The position numbers and the translations under genes were made by a program. This document shows, piece after piece, positions 54,460-64,000 of a stretch of 64,000 nt of DNA; position 1 is the first letter of the stretch; every line of letters begins with the position of its first letter. Below the pieces are notes generated by a model. The model ran no database searches. It was given only the letters and a program-made list of their open reading frames with translations, and was not told the origin of the DNA. The DNA comes from Parascedosporium putredinis. Its lineage: Eukaryota; Ascomycota; Sordariomycetes; Microascales; Microascaceae. Where the stretch lies: contig CASHTG010000001.1 of the NCBI GenBank assembly GCA_949357655.1, positions 2,604,001 through 2,668,000 of the forward strand. The letters are read 5' to 3'.

Positions 54460-57400
54460 ATGGACGATCTCTTGCAGCTCGAGCAGTTTGCTTTGGCATC
54501 CAAGGTCCAGACAGAGATCAACAACCACACTGGCGTCTCAGACAAAACCCTCGCCGAGTTCATCATCGCCCAGCGACTAGAATGTGAAGACCTCAACGGC
54601 TTCAAGGAGCAGCTAAAAACCATCGGCGCCGAATTCCCGACGAGCTTGGTGGAGAGCATCGATCGACTCTGCATATCACTCCACCCGAAACTGAAAAGGC
54701 AAAAGGCGGGAACGACGAAGACGGAGAACGATGGGCACGACGAGCAGGATCGACCGACGCGCAGCGCGGCGGAGAAGTCGAAGCTCTTTTCTGGCCTAGC
54801 TCTGCCGGACAAACAGCCTCCGTTTGACGGCCCGGGCAGCGCGATGGACGACACCTTGGCCCAGCTGGAAAATCTGGGGGCGGCAGACCCCGCAAACCGA
54901 AAGAATCGTCGCGGAAGCGCTCGCGAAGCCCCGAAGACGATCGCGATCGATACGCGAGGAAGGGAGACCGCCGGGAACGAGACCGATCCCGCGAGCGATC
55001 GCCGGCCCGTACGTCGCGCAGGAGGAGATATACCTCGAGATCACGGTCGCGATCTAGGTCGCCGCCCCCGCAGCGCTACGCGGAGCTCGATCCTGCACCG
55101 GTCTTGGACAAGATCTACGACGGAAAGGTGACGGGTATCAAGGACTTTGGCGCGTTTGTGACCCTACAGGGTGTCAAGGGACGGTCTGATGGCCTGGTGC
55201 ACATATCAAGGCTGGTAGACGGTCGGCGAGTGGGGAGCCCTTCCGAGGTAGTTTCCATGGGCCAGTTCGTTAAGGTCAAGGTAGTCACCATCGAAGGGTC
55301 GAGGGTAGGGCTGTCGATGAAAGACGTCGATCAGCACACCGGCGAAGACTTGAATGCTCCAGAGCCCTTGCCGGCGTTTGGCACCGGTGCCAATATGGAG
55401 GCCATAGGTAGCCGGCACGGCTTTGTGGAACCGACTCCGACTTTCCGTAATCCCCACCCACCCAAACACAAGAAGCAATTGACGGACTCTGATCGGTGGG
55501 AGATCCGTCAACTTATACGCTCGGGTGTGGCAAAGGCTTCCGACTTCCCCGAGCTCGAGGAGGAGACCAAGATATCGGCAAATAGAGAGGATCACGGCAT
55601 GGAGCTTGAAGAGGATGTGGATATCGAAGTTCGAGAAGAAGAGCCCCGTTCCTCGCGGGGCAGACGAAACAGTCTCTCGAGCTCTCTCCCATTCGCGTTG
55701 TCAAGGCTCCTGACGGATCGATGAACCGTGCTGCCGTGACTGGATCATCGCTGGTGAGGGATCGGAAGGAGGCGCGTCAACAAGAAGCTGATGTGGAAGC
55801 CCACGCCGCTCCCAGGAAAGACTTGTCGGCTCAGTGGAATGACCCAATGGCCGATCCAGACAAGCGAACGTTTGCAAGCGAGTTGCGAACCGCTCGGATA
55901 AATGCCAAGTCTGAGGCGGTTCCTGAGTGGAAGACGGTCATTCATACCAAAAACCAGTCCTTCGGCAAGCGGACAAACCTCAGTATCAAGGACCAACGAG
56001 AAAGTCTCCCCGTCTTCTCCTTTAGGACCCAACTCATCAAAGCCGTCCACGAGAACCAAATTCTCATTGTGGTCGGTGAGACCGGTTCCGGCAAAACCAC
56101 CCAGCTCACCCAATACCTTGCCGAAGCCGGGTTTGCCAACGACGGCATCATCGGCTGCACGCAACCTCGCCGTGTCGCTGCCATGTCCGTAGCGAAGCGT
56201 GTGGCGGAAGAGGTTGGGTGTAAGCTTGGAGAAGAGGTTGGATACACGGTTCGTTTCGACGACTGCACAAGTGCTTCTACCAGAATCAAGTACATGACGG
56301 ACGGCATGTTGCAAAGAGAGATTCTTATGGATGGCGATCTAAAGCGCTACTCCGCCATCATGTTGGACGAGGCCCACGAGCGTACCATTGCCACCGATGT
56401 CTTGTTCGCTCTGCTGAAGAAGACGGTGAAGCGCCGGCCCGATCTTAAAATCATTGTCACCTCTGCCACGCTCGACGCCGACAAATTCTCGAGCTATTTC
56501 AACGAATGCCCCATCTTTACAATTCCCGGAAGAACGTTTCCTGTCGAGATATTATACTCGCGAGAGCCGGAGAGCGACTATCTGGAGGCTGCTCTGTTGA
56601 CCGTGATGCAAATCCATCTAACGGAGCCCAAAGGCGATATCCTCCTCTTTTAACGGGTCAAGAAGAGATTGATACGTCGTGTGAGATTCTGTATGAGCGG
56701 ATGAAGGCCCTGGGTCCCGATGTGCCGGACCTGATCATTCTCCCCGTCTACTCTGCGCTTCCCAGCGAAATGCAAACGCGCATCTTTGAGCCAGCCCCTC
56801 TTGGAAGCAGAAAGGTAGTCATTGCCACGAATATCGCGGAAACGTCCATCACCATCGATGAAATCTTTTTGTCATCGACCCCGGGTTTGTCAAGCAGAAT
56901 GCCTACGATCCGAAGCTCGGCATGGACTCGCTCGTTATCACTCCCATTTCTCAGGCACAGGCGAACCAGCGAGCCGGTCGCGCCGGCCGTACTGGTCCCG
57001 GAAAATGCTTTAGGCTGTATACGGAAGCCGCTTACCAGACGGAGATGTTGCCCACGACAATCCCCGCCATTCAACGTGAGAACTTGTCACACACCATTCT
57101 CATGCTGAAAGCGATGGGCATCAATGACCTCATCAACTTTGACTTTATGGATCCCCCACCTGTCAACACCCTGCTCACCGCCCTTGAGGAGCTCTATGCG
57201 CTCAGCGCACTGGATGACGAGGGCCTATTAACGCGCCTTGGCCGCAAGATGGCGGATTTCCCCATGGACCCTTCTATGGCCAAGGTGCTAATCGCTGCGG
57301 TGGACATGAGCTGCTCTGACGAGCTTCTCAGCATCGTATCCATGCTCAACGTCAACGTCTTCTACCGCCCCAAGGAGAAGCAGACGCAAGCAGATCAGAA

Positions 57401-58000
57401 AAAGGCCAAGTTTCACGACCCGCACGGTGACCATTTGACGCTGCTCAATATTTGGAACGGATGGAAGCGCAGCGGCTTCCAAAACGCCTGGTGCTTTGAG
57501 AATTACATTCAGCATCGGTCGATGAAGCGCGCCAAAGATGTAAGGGACCAGCTGGTCAAGATCATGGAGCGGTACCGCCACCCCATCGTATCGTGCGGCC
57601 GCGATACCCACAAGGTCCGACAGGCCCTATGCGCCGGTTTCTTCCGCAATGCGGCGCGCAAGGACCCTCAGGAGGGCTACAAGACCCTCACAGAGGGCAC
57701 CCCGTCTACCTACACCCAAGCTCAGCCCTCTTCGGCAAGCAGGCGGAATGGGTCATTTACCACACTCTTGTCCTGACGACCAAGGAATACATGCACCACA
57801 CCACCGCCATCGAGCCGAAATGGCTCGTCGAAGTCGCCCCAACTTTCTTCAAGGTCGCCCCGACCGACCGCCTCTCCAAGAGGAAGGCCGCGGAGCGCAT
57901 CCAGCCGCTGTTCAACCGGTTCGAAGGCCCCGACGACTGGAGGTTGAGCTCGCAGAGGAGGGCGGGCAGGTCTGGCGGAGGCGGTGGAACTTGGGGTTGA
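54460..58000 (+). CDS. PRP22: Prp22/DHX8 pre-mRNA splicing DEAH-box helicase
   Basis: RNA-dependent ATPase that acts in the second splicing step and releases mature mRNA from the spliceosome; nuclear. It starts at ATG 54460 ([20 protein letters not shown]). An Arg/Ser-rich stretch (about 54900-55070) leads to an S1 RNA-binding domain ([20 protein letters not shown] to VGLSMKDVD). Linker: [20 protein letters not shown]. Helicase motifs in order: [13 protein letters not shown], Ia [76 protein letters not shown]. The HA2 and OB parts follow, ending in a Gly-rich tail. No intron was found in 3.5 kb. Five one-base losses (about 54893, 55640, 56650, 56875 and 57692) restore 1181 residues. The 3' end converges on Esf1. 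Confidence 0.96.
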
Positions 58001-58526
58001 GCTGTGTCGAGGATGGCGGGCCGCGTGCGGTGGTTTCCTTGGGTTATTGTGTCCGGCGGGGGCGGCTACTGTATTTTTACTGTCATTGAGGTCTTTGGTA
58101 TTGCTTACCCACAATGTGTGTCTTCAGGAATGAAATTGGGATGAAATAGCGAATGGCCTCATTTTCAAAACATCTTTTTTCAACAGATTCCAATGCTGTT
58201 GAATTTTCTTTTCGCTATTTTTGCCTTTACCGTTTCGTGTCGCTTTACAGGCGAACCCTTCGGGCTGGCTGGTTTATAGAAAGTATCTAGGAGAACATGT
58301 AAGACAAAAACGTGCATTAGATGCTACTTTTGGTCGCCAAAGAAAAAAATGAAGTACAAAAACGGCACTTGGTGAAAGCGATGAGTACACCAGAGAGCAC
58401 ATGATAGCCAGCCGAACTCCGATAACTAAACAAATGGGATATGCTCCGTCCTCCTAGTCCACCAGCGACAGCGCGATGGCTGCGAATATGATAACGCCAG
58501 CGATCACTTGAGAGCGAACGAATGGC
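58001..58526. other. Convergent 3' region between Prp22 and Esf1
   Basis: 526 bp of 3' UTR-like sequence, T-rich around 58165-58220. No gene seen. Confidence 0.5.
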
Positions 58527-60702
58527 TTATACCTTGGATTTCTTCTTGGCCTTTTGCTTGACAGAGGCCACTAGACTACCCAGGTCAACGTCGTTATCGT
58601 GTTTCTCCTTCTTAGCCTTCTTGTTCTTCTTGCTGCTCGTCTCTGGCTCCGCGCCGTCGTCGCGTTCCCTCGTTTTGCGCTTGCGGCCGTCATCCAGCAT
58701 CTTCTTGAGCGCCTCCGTGCGGGTGTACGACGGGTTCGATGTGTCGATGGCGTATTCGTGATTCTCGAACAGGGAGCTGAAACGGTCGTCTAGGCGCAGG
58801 CTCTTGCTCTCCTGGAGGTTGGCGGAGGCGTCTTCGTCATCCTTGCCGCGCTTCTTCCTGTACTTGGGCTTCTTGAGCTTATCCTTTCGGCGCGGATGAT
58901 GTCCTTCATGTCAAAGTGCTGGAAGCGGGACATGCCGTCCTCCTCGGCGCCATCGTCCATAATGCGCTTCAACTTGGCCTTGCTGGCGGCGTTCTCGGCC
59001 TCTTCTGCCTCCCTGGCTTCACGCTTCTTGAGCCGATCTTCTTTGCGGATCTGTGACTTGCTCACGGCAGGCTCCTCGGTTGTGAAGAAGGGGTCATTGA
59101 AACCGAGGTCTTCCGTCGAGTCGGCGGGGGCCTCGTCGGCAGAGCCATCGGACTGGGCATCATTGCGCTTGGCAACGTTCTGCTCCTTCTTCCTTTGCTT
59201 CCTCTCGCGCTCCTTGCGAGCGTACCTTTCTATTGTAGTCTCCTCTTCTTCGGCCTTCTTAACCTTCTTTGGGCCCTCCATGAGAGCTGAGGTGAAGGTG
59301 ATTTCCATATCGCCTACGGGACCGTCCTTGGAGGATTTAGCGGCGGACTCGTCGCCCAGCCCCAGCGCCTCTCGTAGCTTCTTCTTGGCGAGCTCCTTCT
59401 TTGACAGGCCTTCGTCGCCTTCGTCAGGAGAGCCAGCCTCGTCCTCGGTATCGCTGGCAAGGTAGGCTCGGAGATCGTTCTCCTGCATGTCGGCACGACT
59501 GCCGCTAAAGGCCTTTTGCATAGACTGTTTCCGAGCTGCCTCCTCAGGGTGGATATCCCAGGTCAGCTTTACCTTGGAGCTCTGAAGGGCATTGGTGACG
59601 AATTCAACTGGCTCGTAACCCTCGAGTACGGAGGTGCATTCGTCACGGGGCTCGTCATCGAAAGTGACATCGTCGGGAATGAAGCGAAGATCGATAAAGT
59701 TGGAAGAGGAGAGGTATTCGGTGCCGTCAGTAGCCTCGTAGATGGTGTGCGCCGTGGCCGGATCCGAGCAGACCATAACGGCGTAGTAGTACCTTAGACG
59801 ATCTAATTGGTACGCTCTGAGGGCGTCGCTATCGAAGTCCTTGTCATCCTCTTCTTGGAGCAGCTCCTGCTTGATCTTTTCGTTTTCCACATCACTGTCG
59901 GAGTCTTCTTCGTCAAGATCAGCCCTGTTCTTCTTCGAGTTCGCAAAGAGCTCACGCGGGGGCCCTCAAGCTCCTCCCGCTGCATACGCTCCTTTCCAAA
60001 TTCGCTAGGGTACACCGAGACCTTTTCAATCCTACCCTTGCCCGCCGCGGGCAGGAAACTGGTGAAAAGCGCCATGAGATCGTGGGACTTGATGTGGTCC
60101 CAGTCCAGGTTGACGATTGCTATCCTTTTCGTTACATCACCCTCCTCAACTTGAGCCTGTTCGTCGGCGAATCTCTGCATGCTCGCCGCGGTATTGTCAT
60201 CGAGCTCTTCGACGGCCTCTTCCTCTCTGTCACTCTCACTGTCGGAATCAGAGGAGGAGAAGCCCCCGTCTCGGGCGGGATCGTATGGCCTACCCTTGGA
60301 AGCCTTTTGTTCGATGTTTTGGGCCCCGACCGCTTCCACATCCTCGTCCGCATCCTCTTCATCATTTTCGTCCCCAGACTCTGTTCCGGGTGCCCTTTTC
60401 GTCTCCTCGCCGCCAGAACTGTTATTATCTTCCTCTTCATCCTCAGCGCGGTAGAGGTTCTGAAGCGCCTTCTTTCCCGCATCCGACTTTAGTTTCCTGC
60501 CATATCGGTCGACTTTGGCACCCGAGATGAAATCCTCGCTCTTGAGCATGTGCGAAAACCGCTTGTCGATAGCTGTCTTGGTCTTTTTGGACGACGGTAG
60601 GCGGAATCGGGGATCGGTCTCAAAGCTCGCGAAACGAGAATCGGAGATTCGACTGGGGGCAGATGAGCCCCCGGAGCGCCTGCCTTTCTTTGCAACGCCC
60701 AT
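58527..60702 (-). CDS. ESF1: Esf1 pre-rRNA processing protein
   Basis: Nucleolar factor associated with the U3/SSU processome, needed for 18S rRNA maturation. It starts at ATG 60702 (MGVAKKGRRSGG). Family segments: SRFASFETDPRFRLPSSKKT, RFSHMLKSEDF and DRYGRKLK, then long acidic tracts. A central domain follows: TKRIAIVNLDWDHIKSHDLM, YYYAVMVCSDPATAHTIYEA and FIDLRFIPDDVTFDDEPRDE. A Lys/Glu-rich coiled region precedes the C-terminal NUC153 motif DRFSSLFENHEYAIDTSNPS; the end KQKAKKKSKV is strongly basic and probably nucleolar-targeting. Two one-base losses (about 59960 in a C run and 58890) restore 725 residues. No intron seen. Confidence 0.94.
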
Positions 60703-63700
60703 TTTCAATTTGTCTACGCGCGTATTGTTCGTGCGTTCACCGAGAAAAATCGCTTCGATATGCCCGGCGGAATGGCCCTTTCAATGCTCCGCGACGGTTG
60801 TGACTGACCAATTTTTAGTGGGGCAGAAAAATTCCCACGGCAGTATTAAATCCATTTGCTAAAGGCGGTGAGTCTATGTTCTTTTCAAGCAGCGAGAGCA
60901 TTTGCGGTGGTGGGGGTGGCCTCTCCATCTTGGGAAAGTCTTGCCCACCAGCTTATGTCAGAATTTGAATGATGAGTGTGTCCAGTCTGTCCCGCACAGT
61001 TAATACCGTTGCGTGCGGAGCATTCCGAGCACGGGCCATCCCCAGATGCACCTTGCAACGAAGTACCGAGCACTGATGGGCACCTGGGGATATTAACTTA
61101 CCCCTTCGTCTGGCCTGTGCCCCAAGACTCTCTGTCTGGTGTTGCTCGAGGCCTTTACGTTGTTATTCCACCGGCGATCGCATGGTCGCGCTTCGTCGAG
61201 ACCCGGCCATAGCCAAACGGAAGTAGTGGGGGTTTAGGCCTTTACCATGATGTGAAGAAATATACTCTTTTTGAGGGACAATGATCATGGCTTCACTCTC
61301 TCCCCAAAACGTTCCACGAGCGCGGGAATACTTTCCAGCCAACTCGGAATTCAAAGACGGTCAGTCAGCCGAGCTTCTTGTTCGTGGGCTCACCAACCAC
61401 ATTTTTGTCTCGAGGAATCACAGACAATCAGCCATACGCGCCATCGCCGAACAACAGGGGCTGAGTCGCTAGAAGCAAAGGAGGCGAGCGTCCTTTGTAC
61501 CGCGCCGTGAAAGCAGCTCCGCCAAAACGTGGGCACCGATTGCTTTTTCCGCTGAATCGCGCCTCCTTTCATCTCCCCTCCCCTCCCTTCCTCCCCTGAT
61601 ATTACGTTCCCCCTTCCGGGGCCTAGAATTGGCAGCACCCATCGAACTCCGCTAGGTTCAAGTGCACCAAGGTTAATGGTATTTGTTGCACTTGGGGAGT
61701 GTGTGTCGCGCCGGGATTGTCTCAGAAACCCCCTCTTCACTCGTTTTCCCAAGATCTTGCCGTTTTGGGACACAATTGCCATGAAGCGAATCCACCTTTG
61801 AGCGCCAGACCCTTGGCGAGGTGCCTCCAAGGAAAAGATCGGAAGTGAAATGTGATGTGCTTGGCGAGTCTTGCATATCATACGTTTTTTTCCCTTTCAC
61901 TTTCCTTTTTATGTCTGCGAAGTGTGGGGGTTTGTCTCCAGTGTAGAATATGCCGCTCAATGGCAACCGGCGCCAATCCGAGCATCCGGCGCCAACGAGG
62001 CTTCCTGAGTGCTCAAGTAATACGGCGGTGGGGGCCATTTCGGAATTGGTTGATGGCCCATCGGGCAGGGCTTAGGCGCTGAGCTCGGAGATTTGGAAAG
62101 CCGCCAGCTCAGTGAGCTATTGGGGCGGTAGGTGGGGGACACCCGAAATCATAGGGTGCTTTCTCCCCTTCATCACCTCTCAGACCTTTCTTAAGAGAAG
62201 TGCACCATGGCGTCAAGAGGCTACCGAAGGGGAAAATCTAGCTGTAAAGTTTCGCACTGGTAGCAAACGCTTGAAAGGGCACCTCTAGATGACTCGCTCT
62301 CCGCCTTGATGAGGGTGAACTCGGTGCATGAACCATAATACGACGAAAATGCCCACACCAGTGCACTCCCTTCAATTCAACCCGAGTGCCGGGGTTTTCC
62401 TTTCTCTTGCCATTCCTTCTATCACTTCTCGTCTCCTTGGGAGGTAGAATGTGATGTGTCGCTGCAGGTCATCACCTCTCTCGGGAAAGCCGTGGCGGCC
62501 TGTGAAGAGTCACAATTACTTGTCGGCGATGGCGGGCAGGGCCTATCATCCACACGGACGAAGAGCATTTTCCGAGTCTGGTTCGCCCATAGGCCCATAA
62601 TAGTGTACACGAGTAACCTCAGCACAACATCCTCTAACGAGACTTTTCCACCTGACCTGGGCAGCTTGCTTGGCCGGCGTGGCGGGGAGGAGAGAAGGAT
62701 GGGCTAGGGCCTGAACAGGGCTAGTCCGCTAGCGCCCATTTTTAAGGTAGGTGGCTGGCCTAGCGGTCCGCTCAGTTTGCTGATCTCCTTCTCACTTAAC
62801 TGGCACGCTTCAAACATTGGGAGCTCACTCTGGAGGTGTATCCCCAGTTCCCCGGCCAAGATGAAAGGCACAGGGCAGTCGACTTCATGGAACAAAAAGC
62901 GGCTTATATTCAAGGCAAGGAGAGAGCTTGCTGTAATCAGTTTCGAGAAGCAGATTCTCCTCACTAAATGATCGAGTGAAGATTCACAATCGACATTGGC
63001 TGCTAGTGACGGAGGGGACGCATGAAAGAGAGTGTAGTTGAGGTAGTTGAGGTCTATTACCCCGTCCCCGTCCCGTAGCGTTGATTGTGGGTCACCTCGT
63101 CTTATTAGCTGATTCAACAGGGAGGGTTGGGCTGTCTCAACTAGCCACATGGTCGCCTAGATTCACCCTATCGGCAACTCTCTTGCAAGGGGAGGGGTGA
63201 GGTGTTGTAATGGGATTATTTTTATCCCCTCTCCGCTCCCTCTTCCCTTCCTTATTGTTGCCTTGGAGGGGGCGGTTCTTGTTCACCCTTGATGAACGGA
63301 CTGGACAGCCCTGACGATCCCGATGTGATATGGCGAGAGGATGAGCCGGTGGATTCAAGCATTGGGCATGGAGAGATCCCAGCACGGGTCTTCCTTCCTC
63401 CTTTGGACGTGGAGTTTTAGGAACCTGCTAGTTTGGTCGTAGAGGGTAATCCATTTCTGGATTCTATCAGTCTAATCCATTGGACGCGACTGCCGATAGT
63501 ATTTGACGGGGTTGAGGCGGTTTGAGCGGTTTGAGTTGAGGGCTTAATAGTGTATAAACTGGCCAAGACCAAGGAGCTGGAAGAAGACTACCCGTATTGC
63601 TACTAACTTGAACTGGAACCAAATCCCGATCGACCTCCTCGAAAAGGGTGGGGATGGGCGGAACTGGCACAGGTGTTGATGCATTCAACCTAAGTCCAAT

Positions 63701-64000
63701 AATGATGAGACTGTCAATTATACACCTCACGAAGACGAGGTCACTCGTGACGTTCATGTGTGTGCATCTGTCCCTTTTGATGCGCAGATTGGCAAATTGG
63801 CAAATTGGCAAGCGCTGACAAGTCCTAGTCACACCCTCTCCCTCAACAGAACTATGATGAGCACAAGCATTCCTTCGGATTGAGCGTGGGAAGCGATTGG
63901 ACCCATCCTAGATGCTCTCACCGATAGGGAACGAACTCACGGCCTTTGAGAGATCCAAGGAAGATCCTAACCGGGCGATGAGCGAAGGGGAAAGCATGAG
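60703..64000. other. Region without recognisable genes at the right end
   Basis: 3.3 kb upstream of Esf1 to the window edge. GC content looks similar to the rest, so it does not look like AT-rich RIP-mutated DNA. The best small frame is 63 codons from about 61281-61472 (MASLSPQNVPRAREYFPANS...), with no known match. A TTGGCAAA-type tandem of three to four units lies at about 63788-63814. A tRNA-like B-box stretch near 63920 does not fold. The region may be a long promoter, a gene with many frame breaks, or intergenic DNA. Confidence 0.35.

Noticed and set aside
63890..63975. Possible tRNA on the minus strand (B-box-like GAGTTCGTTCCC)
   Set aside because: No acceptor or T stem could be formed, and no A box at a suitable distance.

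Overview
This window is nuclear DNA from a filamentous ascomycete (Pezizomycotina, most probably a Sordariomycete). Short introns of 55-231 nt carry GT...AG borders and CTAAC-type branch sites. There is a dispersed 5S rRNA gene of the Neurospora type, an intron-bearing tRNA, and the fungal type I fatty acid synthase encoded by divergent FAS1 and FAS2. I recognised seventeen protein genes and two RNA genes. I saw no transposon, CRISPR array or prophage.

Layout. 1-958: 3' part of a TAP42-family PP2A regulator (+). About 2.7-3.5 kb: a bZIP factor (+). 4.3-10.1 kb: FAS2 (-). 13.9-20.3 kb: FAS1 (+), with a 3.85 kb shared upstream region. 22.0-23.6 kb: guanine deaminase (+). 24.2-26.0 kb: a probable mitochondrial PPR protein (+). 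26.9-30.3 kb: a large Q-rich Zn2Cys6 protein (-). 30.9-33.0 kb: Ku70 (-), divergent from ferrochelatase (33.6-35.1 kb, +). 35.5-38.5 kb: Ctf18 (+), convergent with Clp1 (38.6-40.3 kb, -). 40.7 kb: tRNA-Met (-). 41.2-41.8 kb: a Pmp3/Sna-type proteolipid (+). 42.3-44.3 kb: the RNAi chaperone subunit Arb1 (-). 45.6-46.9 kb: inositol polyphosphate multikinase (-). 46.9-51.5 kb: gene-poor DNA holding a 5S rRNA gene. 51.5-53.9 kb: catalase-peroxidase (+). 54.5-58.0 kb: the DEAH helicase Prp22 (+), convergent with Esf1 (58.5-60.7 kb, -). 60.7-64 kb: no recognisable gene.

The genes are mostly core housekeeping functions: fatty acid synthesis, heme, purine salvage, mRNA splicing and 3' processing, rRNA processing, DNA repair and cohesion, RNAi heterochromatin and inositol signalling. 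They do not form one pathway. The only clear functional cluster is FAS1-FAS2, whose products form one alpha6-beta6 complex.

The most important caution is that almost every gene is interrupted by one-base frameshifts, mostly losses from C/G or A/T runs. When these are counted, FAS1, FAS2, guanine deaminase, PPR, Ku70, HEM15, Ctf18, Arb1, KatG, Prp22, Esf1 and the proteolipid all close to whole codons at plausible or expected family lengths. This points to base-level errors in a draft assembly rather than pseudogenes. Coordinates below are whole gene spans through these breaks.
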